A stretch of 45,943 nucleotides of DNA, taken from Planctomycetota bacterium (GTDB lineage Bacteria; Planctomycetota; Phycisphaerae; Sedimentisphaerales; Anaerohalosphaeraceae). A program made the position numbers and the translations under genes. Under the pieces are notes generated by a model, which worked only from the letters and a program-made list of their open reading frames with translations, was not told the DNA's origin and did not search any database. The stretch lies in contig VRUI01000037.1 in assembly GCA_019456225.1 (NCBI GenBank), forward strand, positions 1 through 45,943. The letters run 5' to 3'. This document shows, piece after piece, positions 35,202 through 44,286 of the stretch. Position 1 is the first letter of the stretch; each line of letters opens with the position of its first letter.

Positions 35202-35241
35202 AGCACCTTCAAGCCGAAAGCTTGTGGGTGCTTTTCTTATT
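35202..35241 (+). terminator. Rho-independent terminator after pepA
   Basis: Two-part stem AGCACC-TT-CAAGC, loop CGAAA, GCTTG-TG-GGTGCT (35202-35232), followed by TTTTCTTATTT. It ends plus-strand transcription before the convergent mraY. Confidence 0.8.
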
Positions 35242-35256
35242 TCAGAGGGGTAATCC

Positions 35257-36396
35257 TTACCTGATCTTCAGCGTGGCAAGCGCTATCGTCGCGAATCCAA
35301 CCGCCATCAGCCAGAACCTTACTACCACCTGCGGTTCGCTCCAACCGGCCAGGTGGAAGTGGTGGTGGATCGGTGCGCATCTGAATATTCTTTTGCCCCC
35401 GGAGTATTTGAAGTACCCTACCTGCAAGATCACGCTTACCAGTTCTATCACGAATACCCCTCCTATCAGCAGCAGCAGTATTTCGTGCCGCGTAACGATC
35501 GCACCAAACCCCATCGCCGCCCCCAAAGGCAGAGACCCGATATCACCCATGAACACTTGTGCCGGGTGGCAGTTAAACCAAAGGAATCCCAGTATCGCCC
35601 CCATCACTGACGCATAAAAAATGCAAAGCTCGCCCGATCCAGGGATATGCGGTAAATTCAAGTAACCCGCCCACGTAATTGTTCCCGTCGGAGTCATTTT
35701 TTCCGATGCCACATAACACAGTATCACCAGCACAGCTGCAACGATCCCGATACACCCCGGCGCAAGTCCGTCCATACCGTCGGTCAGGTTCACCGCGTTG
35801 CTCGTCGCCGAGATATACAAAACGGTGATAATTGCAAACATAAACGGTGCAAGAGGGATGCCATCCTTATAGAATGGTACCCAGAACATATGTGCATCTT
35901 TAATATTTTCGAAGTCCCGCAACAAAAATATAGCGATAAGCACGGCCCCGCCAAACTGGAGGATAAGTTTTTCCCAGGCGTATAGCCCGGTGCGGCTTCG
36001 TTGTTTGATCTTGCTGGTCAGCTTAAGCCAGTCGTCAACGGCCCCGATGAGCCCGAACCAGATAATAATAAAAATCGCTTTATGAATAAACGGATTACTG
36101 AGCTTTGCCCACAGCAGTGTGCTCACCAGGATCGACATAAGAATGATAAGACCGCCCATCGTCGGCGTATTGGCACGTTCCCGCATAAGCTCGTTCAACG
36201 CGGTATGATTGAACTCCGGACGGTCGCCGATCTTTTTGCGGATAAGCCACCGAATGATCCGCGGGCCTGCAAGAATAGCGATGATCAGGCTGGTAAGCGC
36301 CGCCAGCATCGTACGAAACATAACATTCTCGTACCCATAAAATCCGATCTTATAGGTGAACTCTTCTTTGAAATAATTAAGCAAATGATAAATCAA
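35257..36396 (-). CDS. mraY: Phospho-N-acetylmuramoyl-pentapeptide-transferase
   Basis: A 379-residue integral membrane enzyme that moves phospho-MurNAc-pentapeptide from UDP onto undecaprenyl phosphate, giving lipid I. Family blocks are ERANTPTMGGLIILMSI, the DDWLK motif, NAVNLTDGMDGLAPG, GAILGFLWFNCHPAQVFMGDIGSL and HHHFHLAGWSEPQVV. About ten hydrophobic helices are visible. The start is a TTG (MIYHLLNY), which fits the conserved MxYHLL opening, with an AAGG about 10 bases upstream. It is the last gene of murE-murF-mraY. Its presence argues that this organism makes peptidoglycan. Confidence 0.96.
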   Translation of the reverse strand: MIYHLLNYFKEEFTYKIGFYGYENVMFRTMLAALTSLIIAILAGPRIIRWLIRKKIGDRPEFNHTALNELMRERANTPTMGGLIILMSILVSTLLWAKLSNPFIHKAIFIIIWFGLIGAVDDWLKLTSKIKQRSRTGLYAWEKLILQFGGAVLIAIFLLRDFENIKDAHMFWVPFYKDGIPLAPFMFAIITVLYISATSNAVNLTDGMDGLAPGCIGIVAAVLVILCYVASEKMTPTGTITWAGYLNLPHIPGSGELCIFYASVMGAILGFLWFNCHPAQVFMGDIGSLPLGAAMGFGAIVTRHEILLLLIGGVFVIELVSVILQVGYFKYSGGKRIFRCAPIHHHFHLAGWSEPQVVVRFWLMAVGFATIALATLKIR

Positions 36397-36442
36397 TTAT
36401 ATAAACCTTAAAAGGTGCACCGGCCCGCACACGAATACCGCA

Positions 36443-37804
36443 TTAACTAAATATTTTCGCGATCCGTTCCACGGCAACCTCAAGCTGTCCGCTTCGCGAT
36501 CCCTTAACTAGTATAATATCGTCAGTACGCACATAATTGATGATATTTTCACAAAGTTCGTCGGTGCTGACGAAAGCAAATACCTCCGCATCACCACCTG
36601 ATCGCCGAATCGCCTTTGCGACCCTATCGGCCTGTCGTCCGGTAACAAGCACAATTTTAACCTTAGCCTCTGCGATAACCTCTCCAAGCTCTGTATGCAG
36701 GCGGTCTGATTCGTCTCCAAGCTCCGCCATATCGCCGCAAACAAACACGCTCCGTTTTTTTTGCTCGCCTGCTAAAGACATAAGAAACTCGACCGCGTTT
36801 TTCATAGAAGCCGGGTTTGCGTTATAGCAATCGTCAATCACCGTAACCGCCCCGAACTCTTTGACATCCATCCGCATCGAAAGGGGACTCAGAGTTTTTA
36901 CCGCTTCGGCAAACTGCTCTGCTGAAATCCCAAACTCGAGGCAAATAGCCCACGCCGCGATAGCATTATGCAGATTGCCAATTCCGCCGAGCGGCACAAA
37001 AACATCGACACCTTCAATACTGACAGAGCCGCTAAAACCATCCGAAACAAGCTTTTCGGCCTTGATATCGCAACCGGCATCGGTCCCGAAACTGACAAAA
37101 TCAAAACCGCTCTTTTGGCAATACTGAGCCAAACCCGCAAAATCACCATTGATCAGCAATTTGCCCCCGCCTTTCAAACCCTCTGCTATGGACGCCTTTT
37201 CTGCGATGATCCCTTCGATCGACCCAAGCCCGGCCAGGTGAGCCGGGAAAATATTATTCACCACTGCGATGTCCGGTTCTGCGATAGCCGTAAGCTCTGC
37301 GATCTCACCGGGATTATTGGTGCCGATCTCAGCCAGGACGATCTCGCACCCATCGCTCGCTCCCAGCAGCGTAAGCGGCAGACCGATATTGTTATTGAAA
37401 CTCTTTTCGGCTTGGTGGCACTTAAAATGCTTGCTAAGCACGTGACAGGCGATCTGCCGCACAGTAGTCTTACCCACCGACCCCGTGATCGCGACAACCT
37501 TAAACTTAGAATCATTACGACAAAAATTCGCCAGCCGCCCCAAAGCCTTTACGGTATCGTCAACTTTGACAATAACATTGTCGCCGCATTCAACATCCCG
37601 GCTGCAAACCGCGCAAACCGCCCCAGCTGCAAAAGCCTGCTCAACATACTCATGCCCGTCAAAATTCTCCCCGGCTATCGCAAAAAAAACATCCCCCTCA
37701 GTAACCGACCGAGAATCAATACAAACCCCACGCGCAACCGTCGAGACATCACCAACGCAGCCCCCAACAACAGCCGCCAATTTCTTAACACTAATCGCTA
37801 TCAT
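36443..37804 (-). CDS. murF: UDP-MurNAc-tripeptide--D-Ala-D-Ala ligase
   Basis: A 453-residue Mur ligase that adds D-Ala-D-Ala to UDP-MurNAc-tripeptide, using ATP. Blocks are CIDSRSVTEGDVFFAIAGENFDG near residue 28, the P-loop VAITGSVGKTTVRQI near 105, the Glu-rich AEIGTNNPGEIAEL, and VIDDCYNANPASMKNAVEFL. The C-terminal Rossmann domain ends VLVKGSRSGQLEVAVERI. All match MurF rather than MurE. It lies between murE and mraY. It is 46 bases upstream of the mraY start. Confidence 0.95.
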   Translation of the reverse strand: MIAISVKKLAAVVGGCVGDVSTVARGVCIDSRSVTEGDVFFAIAGENFDGHEYVEQAFAAGAVCAVCSRDVECGDNVIVKVDDTVKALGRLANFCRNDSKFKVVAITGSVGKTTVRQIACHVLSKHFKCHQAEKSFNNNIGLPLTLLGASDGCEIVLAEIGTNNPGEIAELTAIAEPDIAVVNNIFPAHLAGLGSIEGIIAEKASIAEGLKGGGKLLINGDFAGLAQYCQKSGFDFVSFGTDAGCDIKAEKLVSDGFSGSVSIEGVDVFVPLGGIGNLHNAIAAWAICLEFGISAEQFAEAVKTLSPLSMRMDVKEFGAVTVIDDCYNANPASMKNAVEFLMSLAGEQKKRSVFVCGDMAELGDESDRLHTELGEVIAEAKVKIVLVTGRQADRVAKAIRRSGGDAEVFAFVSTDELCENIINYVRTDDIILVKGSRSGQLEVAVERIAKIFS

Positions 37805-37907
37805 AAAAATTTAATCTTTTTGTTTATTAATCTTTTCTCTTAGTTCTCTTGTTTTCTCTTTGTCCTCTGTGGCAAAATAACCGTCCAATAACATAAAACC
37901 TGATCAA

Positions 37908-39413
37908 TTAGCCAATAACATTAGCAAGTGCATACTTGGCAATCTGTCTGTCATCAAAGTCATACTTAGTCTCGCCGATTATCTGGTAAGTCTCATGTCC
38001 TTTGCCTGCGATAAGCACAATATCATCCTTATTTGCCGAGCTTATAGCAAACTCAATTGCCGCCCGCCGATCCTCGATTGCTGTCACGTCCAGGCTGTCA
38101 ATATCCGTAAACCCCGCCATGATATCATCAATGATCAGCCCGGCGTTTTCGGTTCTCGGATTGTCGCTTGTTACTATGATCCGGTTGGCAAGAGCCTGTG
38201 CCTCTTTGGCCATTCTCGGTCGTTTGGTCTTATCCCTGTCACCGCCGCACCCGAACACAACCGTAAGCTTACCGGTGCACAACGGGCGCAGCGTGCTTAG
38301 TACATTCTTCAGCGCATCGTCAGTATGAGCATAATCGACCAGCACTGAAAACTCCTGCCCGCAGTCAACACTTTCAAGCCTCCCGTCAACTGCCACAAGC
38401 CCGCTAAGCCCCTTAGCGACCGTCTTCAGGTCGATCCCTGCCGCGATCGCCAATCCCGCGGCCGCAAGATGATTGCTGATATTATGCCTGCCGATAAGCG
38501 AGGTCGTTACCTCCTCGCATTGCCCGTCGAAATGCAAATTATAAACCGTCCGGCCGATCTCCATAGAAACGATCTCAGCGGCCACATCGGCATCAACATC
38601 AATACCATACCACAATATCTTCGCAGCCGTATTCTCGGCGATAGCATTACTTTCCGGCGACTGCCGGTTAAGCACAGCCGTCGCCGACGCGTCCAGCTTC
38701 TCAAAAAGCAAACTTTTCGCTGCCAGGTAATTTTCTCTGCTATTGTGATAATCCAGGTGATCGCCGGTAAGGTTTGTAAACGCCGCTGCCGAAAACTTTA
38801 GCCCGGCAAGCCTCCGCTGACTAAGCGCATGGCTCGAAGCTTCTATCGCCATAAACTCAGCCCCATTGTCCACCATTGAAGCTGCAAGCTGTGCGATCTG
38901 ACCGGCATCGGGAGTAGTCAGAGGAGCGTCATTTTGCTCGGCACCTGTATCGTATAGGATCGTCCCGATAAGCCCGCATCTTTTCTCGGCAGCTTCAATG
39001 ATCGCCCGCGTCAAAAAGCAAACCGTTGTCTTGCCGTTTGTCCCCGTAACCGCAAGGTTAATCAGTTTATTTGAAGGATAACCGAATTTCGCCTGTGAAA
39101 GCACCCCGAACGCCTCGGCCGTGTCTTCAACAACAACCATTTTCTCTTCAGGGCAGCTGCACTCTTTACTGCAAATAATATACTCGGCCCCATTTTCCAG
39201 AGCCCTTAGAACGAAATCATGCCCATCTGCCACCGCCCCCTCGATAGCCGCAAAAACATCACCGCCCTTAACCAGCCGCGAGTCAATACAGACATCGGCA
39301 TCTGAGTGGCAAATAAATTCAACAAGTCCGGCAAAATCCAAATCAAAATCCTTTATAACTAGTATCGCAGGCATCCTGCCGGCATAGTCTCTTAATAATC
39401 TGGCCGGTAGCAT
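37908..39413 (-). CDS. murE: UDP-MurNAc-tripeptide synthetase, meso-diaminopimelate type
   Basis: A Mur ligase of up to 501 residues that adds the third amino acid to UDP-MurNAc-L-Ala-D-Glu. The P-loop is NLAVTGTNGKTTVCFLTRA. EASSHALSQRRLAGL and FTNLTGDHLDYHNSRENY are MurE marks. The DNPR motif (VTSDNPRTE) is the one linked to meso-diaminopimelate choice. LIAGKGHETYQI closes the protein. The N-terminus is uncertain: ATG 39413 or ATG 39374 (MPAILVIKDFD), the latter closer to the start of the conserved domain. Upstream sits a bitopic coiled-coil gene. No ftsI (penicillin-binding protein) gene is adjacent. Confidence 0.95.
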   Translation of the reverse strand: MLPARLLRDYAGRMPAILVIKDFDLDFAGLVEFICHSDADVCIDSRLVKGGDVFAAIEGAVADGHDFVLRALENGAEYIICSKECSCPEEKMVVVEDTAEAFGVLSQAKFGYPSNKLINLAVTGTNGKTTVCFLTRAIIEAAEKRCGLIGTILYDTGAEQNDAPLTTPDAGQIAQLAASMVDNGAEFMAIEASSHALSQRRLAGLKFSAAAFTNLTGDHLDYHNSRENYLAAKSLLFEKLDASATAVLNRQSPESNAIAENTAAKILWYGIDVDADVAAEIVSMEIGRTVYNLHFDGQCEEVTTSLIGRHNISNHLAAAGLAIAAGIDLKTVAKGLSGLVAVDGRLESVDCGQEFSVLVDYAHTDDALKNVLSTLRPLCTGKLTVVFGCGGDRDKTKRPRMAKEAQALANRIIVTSDNPRTENAGLIIDDIMAGFTDIDSLDVTAIEDRRAAIEFAISSANKDDIVLIAGKGHETYQIIGETKYDFDDRQIAKYALANVIG

Positions 39414-39485
39414 GGGCTGCGGGCATGCAGATAATTATTAGTTTATTCTTTCATTTACAAATCGGCCATCATGTCAGGTTGAGCC

Positions 39486-39899
39486 TCATTTATCCAACAA
39501 TGCTTTCAAATTTGCGTTTTCTATATTTAATTTGAAGATTGAAGCCATAAGTTCCTTATTCTTCTTTTCGCATTTTTTAAGGTCTTCGAGAAGTTCTTCT
39601 TCGGTTTTTAGAGATTCTATTTTTGTCTCCAGGCCATCGATTTTCTTCTCATGTTCTTTAATCGTCTCTTTGCATTCTTTAAGTTCATCGTTCGCTGAGA
39701 CCAGATTTTCGGTAACATTCTTGATGCCATTTCTAAGCCGTTCGTTATTGTTTTTATACGCGCCGAGTGTCCTGTTCTCGAAACTTATCCAGCCGCCCAC
39801 AACTCCGCTTGCCAGGAGCGTCACGGCAAGGACCATCGCAAGAGTTGAAGCAATCTTTCGCCACCGCTGAAGTTCTTTTTTGTCGGAACTGTTTACCAT
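39486..39899 (-). CDS. Bitopic coiled-coil protein, FtsL-like by position and shape
   Basis: A 137-residue protein with a short cytoplasmic start, one membrane helix (ASTLAMVLAVTLLASGVVGGWI, about 17-38), and a long extracytoplasmic coiled coil with heptads (NNNERLRNGIKNVTENL to the end). The last part is Lys/Glu-rich (ELKECKETIKEHEKKIDG). It lies 72 bases upstream of murE on the same strand. In the dcw cluster that place usually belongs to ftsL-ftsI. FtsL proteins share this shape but little sequence. A generic coiled-coil protein is an equal alternative. Confidence 0.6.
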   Translation of the reverse strand: MVNSSDKKELQRWRKIASTLAMVLAVTLLASGVVGGWISFENRTLGAYKNNNERLRNGIKNVTENLVSANDELKECKETIKEHEKKIDGLETKIESLKTEEELLEDLKKCEKKNKELMASIFKLNIENANLKALLDK

Positions 39900-40293
39900 A
39901 ATAACCGTCCTGAATATAATGGATTATCTTATTAAAAGCATTATATGCGCATACGAAATAATCTCAACAGAATAAAACCACCGGAAAATGAAATCAAGAA
40001 TAACAGATGCTAATAGATATGGTCATCGAAACGGGTAGCACCTCTCCACAGGATACGCCTGCCGTTCCTTACTGACAGGTGGGCAAAATCACTATTTCCA
40101 CCTGCCGGAGAAGTATTGATCGTGTTTGGCCAAAAACGGTTTGCACTTATCGTTTTTTTATCTTCTACGGAAAAAAACTGACAAAAGATGCCCAAAAAAC
40201 TCCCTCACTATCTTATTATCAGATGCGAGCAATAATTGCCGTTCCTCTTTGCTGATAGCTGTTGAGCGAGGCGAAATCCCGATTTGACGGGAC

Positions 40294-40328
40294 TGATTGC
40301 TGATTACTAATCGTTGATTGCTAATCGC
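40294..40328 (-). repeat. Heptamer array in reverse orientation, degenerate
   Basis: Five 7-bp units (TGATTGC, TGATTAC, TAATCGT, TGATTGC, TAATCGC). Read on the minus strand they resemble GCAATTA/GCGATTA, so this is a decayed copy of the array family at 17999, 35111 and 44287. Confidence 0.7.
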
Positions 40329-40389
40329 CAAATGTGTCATACTATCTCACGATCCTGTCAAGTTTAATGAAATTGAGCAGAAAAAAACC

Positions 40390-40579
40390 GCCTGTGCTTC
40401 CATGTTATTTTTAAGACTTTTTTTCGCGATAGAAACGCAGATTTTCTCTTAGTCACAGAGGCGACAGGCAGTTATATTGTAAGTATCCCTGTAAAACAGG
40501 GCTATTTTCATGATTAGTGCTTTTTCCATTAACAAAACTCAATTGGCAGCAATAAAAAAGTTTTATTGCTGCCTTTTTT
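40390..40579 (+). ncRNA. Possible structured small RNA ending at an intrinsic terminator
   Basis: A 190-base stretch with no coding potential but with a long-range pairing GCCTGT (40390-40395) to ACAGGC (40464-40469), a CCCTGT-AAA-ACAGGG hairpin (40487-40501), and a strong terminator at its end. Nothing on the plus strand upstream needs that terminator, since the upstream genes are on the minus strand. It may be a free small RNA or an attenuated leader of the gene at 40789. It does not match any RNA family I recognise (not 6S, SRP, tmRNA or RNase P). No clear promoter was found, and part of it resembles dispersed repeat text (CTCTTAGTCACAGAGG). Confidence 0.35.
40545..40579 (+). terminator. 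Strong rho-independent terminator with no upstream gene
   Basis: A 13-bp perfect stem GGCAGCAATAAAA (40545-40557) with TTTTATTGCTGCC (40561-40573), a 3-base loop, and a six-T tail. It works only on the plus strand, where no coding gene lies upstream for over 5 kb. Confidence 0.88.
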
Positions 40580-40788
40580 ACTTAAGACAATAATATCATC
40601 GGCAATTGTGTGCAGATTTCTTTAGTCTTAAATGCTGTTTCGAGGAAAAGACGGCAATTACTCCCGAGGATATTCCTTAAGTCCCATAGTATCTCTTTTC
40701 GGTACTTGCAACTGCCGATATCTATTGATATAATGGGTCGAAAGTTAAATATGTTTTTTTAAAAAAATTAAAAGTGAGGATTCAATTT

Positions 40789-42276
40789 ATGAAAACGTCA
40801 GCTATTTTCCTTCTGTCGGCGGTAATCTGTCTCCTAACCACATCCTGCTCAAAACCTGTTAAGTACTCAGGTTTGCCCGAGACAGAATACTATGCCCTGA
40901 TGATGGACGCCAAGAAGATCGGTTATGTCGAAAGTCGCCGGGCAGTCGGCGATGATATTGTCACGACTACCGAGAAAACAAAAATGACCATCGGCAGAAT
41001 GGGCGTCATGATGACCGTGACCTCGTCGGATACCAGCGTAGAGACCGCTGCCGGCAAACCGATATCCTTTGAATCCGTTATGGATGCCAGTATTATGAAG
41101 TCCAGAACTACCGGTAAATTCCTCGCAAATGGAAAGGTTGAGATCACTTCTAATCAGATGGGGACGGTCCAGAAAAGGATTGTTGATTACCCCAAAGATG
41201 CTTTGATGGTAGAGGGACTTCGTCTGCTGCAGATCGAAAAAGGTCTCAGTGAAGGAACCGCATATACTGCAAAGTTGTTCGTTCCTCAGTTCCAGTCAAC
41301 CGTTAACGCCCAAGTCATGATCGGCCCGAAAGCCCAGACGGATCTTTTCGGCAGGGTGGTTTCGCTTGCCGAGATAAAGGTGACGATGAATATGCCGGCG
41401 GCGCCCGGTATGGCGTCAACTAAGATCAGCACCACCAGCTATGTCGATAAGGACTTCCGTGCCCTGAAGACTATTGTCCCTGCGCTGGGGATGAAACTGG
41501 AGATGATCGCCTGCGACAGGGAGTTTGCCTTTAGCGAAGACGACCAGGTTGACTTTCTTGATAAACTGCTTATCGACAGCCCCAGGAAATTGAAGCTTGA
41601 CGGCAAGATCGTAAAGGGAAAACTGACCTATACCCTCAAGCCGAAGGACCAGGCAAAGATCAATATCCCATCCGGCGACAACCAGAAGGTCGAGCGAAAA
41701 AAAGATGGGACGGTAATCGTCACCGTCGATCCGGCAACTCCGAAAGAAAATGTCAAGTTCCCCTACAAAGGCAAAGACCCGAAGATACTTAAGATGCTAA
41801 AGCCGACGATGTATTTGCAAAGCGATGACAAAAAGATAATCGCCCTGGCAAAGCAGGCGACAAAAGGCATTGATGGCGCCGCAAAAGCAGCCAAAGCGAT
41901 CGAAGTATTCGTCGGAGAGTATATCAGTGAAAAGAACCTCGCGGTAGGTTACGCAACCGCTTCGGAAGTCGCGGTCAGCAAGCAGGGCGACTGCTCCGAG
42001 CACGCCGTCCTTACCGCGGCAATGTGCAGGGCTGTCGGCATTCCTGCAAGAGTAGTAGTGGGTCTCGTCTATGTCGAAGAGTTTGGACACAGAAAAAACA
42101 TATTCGGAGGTCACGCCTGGAACCAGGTATATATAGGCGGCAAATGGATAGGAATCGACGCAACAAGAGGCTTCGGAGCAGGCCACATCGAACTGGCAAC
42201 AGGAGCAGGAGAACCATCAGACTTCTTCTCAATGATAACCACCCTGGGATACTTCAAAATCGTGGAAATCAAATAA
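40789..42276 (+). CDS. Transglutaminase-like cysteine-protease-fold lipoprotein
   Basis: A 495-residue exported protein. The signal ends LLTTSC, a lipobox, so it is probably a lipoprotein. ATG 40789 after TGAGGA is chosen over an in-frame GTG at 40774. The first 320 residues are beta-rich and unassigned. The last 150 residues form a transglutaminase-like domain: KQGDCSEHAVLTAAMCRAVGIPAR holds the catalytic Cys, GGHAWNQVYIGGKW the His, and IGIDATRGFG the Asp. Such domains in secreted bacterial proteins are usually peptidases or amide-transfer enzymes. It is preceded by the terminator at 40545. The 3' end is unusually A-rich. Substrate unknown. Confidence 0.85.
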   Translation: MKTSAIFLLSAVICLLTTSCSKPVKYSGLPETEYYALMMDAKKIGYVESRRAVGDDIVTTTEKTKMTIGRMGVMMTVTSSDTSVETAAGKPISFESVMDASIMKSRTTGKFLANGKVEITSNQMGTVQKRIVDYPKDALMVEGLRLLQIEKGLSEGTAYTAKLFVPQFQSTVNAQVMIGPKAQTDLFGRVVSLAEIKVTMNMPAAPGMASTKISTTSYVDKDFRALKTIVPALGMKLEMIACDREFAFSEDDQVDFLDKLLIDSPRKLKLDGKIVKGKLTYTLKPKDQAKINIPSGDNQKVERKKDGTVIVTVDPATPKENVKFPYKGKDPKILKMLKPTMYLQSDDKKIIALAKQATKGIDGAAKAAKAIEVFVGEYISEKNLAVGYATASEVAVSKQGDCSEHAVLTAAMCRAVGIPARVVVGLVYVEEFGHRKNIFGGHAWNQVYIGGKWIGIDATRGFGAGHIELATGAGEPSDFFSMITTLGYFKIVEIK

Positions 42277-42355
42277 AGCTAATTTGAATAACCAATATGG
42301 TACATCCGGCAGTAGTGACGGAACGAACAAGGAACACCCAATAACCAATAAAAAT

Positions 42356-42383
42356 AATCCGTGTAAATCCGTGAAATCCGTGG
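42356..42383 (+). repeat. Three 9-bp AATCCGTGN units
   Basis: AATCCGTGTA, AATCCGTGA, AATCCGTGG in tandem (42356-42383), followed by TTAGGTTTTT, between the convergent transglutaminase and recJ genes. It is the same family as 32217-32243. Confidence 0.75.
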
Positions 42384-42411
42384 TTAGGTTTTTCGGCTGA
42401 GCGAACTGATT

Positions 42412-44160
42412 TTACTCAAACTGAATATCTTCCAGCACAAACTGCACGGTTGAATTTCCGTTATAGTGGTTCATTTTTGGTTCGTATGCTACGCTGAATG
42501 ACTCAACTTCCTGCAGTTTCTTTTCCAGCCTGCCCATGTTGAACCCGATGCATCTTACAGAGCCGGTGTTATCCCGTATCGACAGTTGCAGGTGGTCGCC
42601 TTTTGCCCCGACCTTTCTCGGCGGAGCTATCAGACGCACTCCCCTTGTTGCAAAGACCGGTTTTCTGTTACCTTGACCGGAAGGGTCGAGCAGGCCAAGT
42701 TGATTTATGATATTCTGATTAAAACCGCCGATGTTGCAAATCGCGTCGATTTTCAGCGTGCTGACCAGCAGTTCCTCTTTGAGGTTTTCCAGTGCGTACT
42801 CCTCGAACGCGTCGGCGAATTCGTCGATCTTTTCGTTTCGTATCTGAAGCCCGGCAGCCATCTCATGTCCTCCGAACCCCTCCAGCAGTTCGCTGCACGC
42901 GGCGATAGCGGCATGCATATTAAACCCCGGCAGCGATCTGGCAGAGCCCGAGCAGATCTTTTCCTGTGAGTTTATCAGGATTGCCGGCCGGCAGTAATCT
43001 TCGACGATCCGTGACGCGACAATGCCGATAACCCCCGGGTGCCACGCATCGTTTGCAAGTACGATGGTTTTTCTGTCCGGGTGGTTGTACCCTTTTAGTG
43101 CGACCAGTTCGCGTGCCTGTTTGTAGATGTCGCGCTGGCATTTCTGGCGGAGTTTGTTTTGTTCTTTCAGGTACTCGGCGATCTGAGTGCATCGCATTTC
43201 GCTGTCGCTGGTGAGCAGTTCCACGGCCAGCCGCGCATGGCCCATCCTGCCGGCAGCGTTAATCATCGGTGCAAGCCGAAACGCAATGTGGTAGCTGTCG
43301 ATTTTCTGGCTGCCAAGTTCTGATGATTCGATGAGTGCGACAATACCTGCAAGCTTAGATTCGGGCAATGCCTTAAGCCCGTAGCTCGTCAGTATCCGGT
43401 TTTCGCCGCGCAGGTCCACGACGTCTGCGATAGTTCCGATAGCTGCCAGTGTTGTCGCGTTGAGCAGGTACTGTCGAAGCTCGGGCGGGGTTTGGCGGTT
43501 TCCGAGGTGCTGTTTGACGACGGCCCAGGCCAGCTTGAACGCGACCATCGCACCGCAAGAATCCGGATTGGCGTACGATTCTTCCAGCAGCGGGTGGACG
43601 ATGGCAGCTGCTTTGGGGAGTTTGCCATCGGCGATCTGGTGGTGGTCGGTTATTATAAGGTCAACGCCGAGTTCGGCGGCAAGGTCGGCGGCGGCGAAGG
43701 CATTTATTCCGCAGTCTACCGTTATTATCAGGTTAACGCCGGTTTCGGCAAGCTGTTTGATGGCATCGTCGTTTAGGCCGTAGCCTTCGTCGATGCGGTG
43801 GGGGATGTAGTATTCGACGCGGGCGGCCATGTTCGTCAGCAGGTGCCATAATATAGATACGCTGGTGATCCCGTCGACGTCATAGTCGCCGTAGATGGCG
43901 ATCTTTTCGTCATTGGCAACGGCCTGGAGAATCCGCTTGGCCGCCGCCACGGCTCCGGGCATTAGCGACGGTTCGATAAGGTCGACGAGCTTTGGAGCCA
44001 GAAAGCTATGCGCCTTGGCCTCATCGTCAACCCCGCGGTTGATAAGCACCTGCGCCAGGATCGGCGAGATATTGAGTGCGCGGGCGAAATCAGCGGCGTT
44101 TTCGGCAGCGGGCGAGATATCCCAGGTCTTTTTTTGCGAGCGGGCAGATCGGGTTTTCAA
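42412..44160 (-). CDS. recJ: Single-stranded-DNA-specific exonuclease RecJ
   Basis: A 582-residue RecJ, a 5'-to-3' single-strand DNA exonuclease for repair. DHH-family metal motifs are IAIYGDYDVDGITSVSILWHLL near residue 95, NLIITVDCGINAF, and DLIITDHHQIADG, which names the DHH. The DHHA1 part has SGSARSLPGFNMHAAIAACS and LEGFGGHEMAAGL. A C-terminal OB-like domain follows (LSIRDNTGSVRCIGFNMG). Length is normal for the family. ATG at 44158-44160 was used. The 500-base region upstream of the start contains three repeat arrays. Confidence 0.95.
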   Translation of the reverse strand: MKTRSARSQKKTWDISPAAENAADFARALNISPILAQVLINRGVDDEAKAHSFLAPKLVDLIEPSLMPGAVAAAKRILQAVANDEKIAIYGDYDVDGITSVSILWHLLTNMAARVEYYIPHRIDEGYGLNDDAIKQLAETGVNLIITVDCGINAFAAADLAAELGVDLIITDHHQIADGKLPKAAAIVHPLLEESYANPDSCGAMVAFKLAWAVVKQHLGNRQTPPELRQYLLNATTLAAIGTIADVVDLRGENRILTSYGLKALPESKLAGIVALIESSELGSQKIDSYHIAFRLAPMINAAGRMGHARLAVELLTSDSEMRCTQIAEYLKEQNKLRQKCQRDIYKQARELVALKGYNHPDRKTIVLANDAWHPGVIGIVASRIVEDYCRPAILINSQEKICSGSARSLPGFNMHAAIAACSELLEGFGGHEMAAGLQIRNEKIDEFADAFEEYALENLKEELLVSTLKIDAICNIGGFNQNIINQLGLLDPSGQGNRKPVFATRGVRLIAPPRKVGAKGDHLQLSIRDNTGSVRCIGFNMGRLEKKLQEVESFSVAYEPKMNHYNGNSTVQFVLEDIQFE

Positions 44161-44253
44161 AGTAACAACCTCAGCGTAAATAAATGATCAATTTAGCTGA
44201 TATGGTACTATATTATGCAAACATCGTCAAGGATGCATAGATTTGCCTGGAAT

Positions 44254-44283
44254 TGTACTGTTTTGTACCGTTCTGTACCGATT
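44254..44283 (+). repeat. 3 x 10-bp array TGTACYGNTY, first copy
   Basis: TGTACTGTTT, TGTACCGTTC, TGTACCGATT in tandem. The 10-bp period equals about one DNA turn. A second, related array lies at 44404-44433, and CGTACCAGTTT occurs twice at 10364-10385. Confidence 0.75.
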
Positions 44284-44286
44284 TTT

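Larger units (their letters stand above)
39900..40788. other. Large intergenic region with repeats and a possible RNA
   Basis: No protein-coding gene is supported; short minus-strand frames at 40010-40340 have no motifs. It contains an inverted pair CAGGTGG (40076-40082) and CCACCTG (40098-40104), a reversed heptamer array (40294-40328), hairpins at 40390-40501 and a strong terminator at 40545-40579. The upstream region of the transglutaminase-like gene follows. Confidence 0.5.

Noticed and set aside
40010-40340. Two 60-residue minus-strand frames upstream of the coiled-coil gene
   Set aside because: They are made of repeat-like text and contain parts of the reversed heptamer array. No motif or ribosome-binding site.
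40390-40579. 6S RNA or tmRNA identity for the RNA candidate
   Set aside because: There is no long closing stem joining both ends and no GGGGGTGATTC-type start, so these families do not fit. It is kept only as an unassigned candidate.
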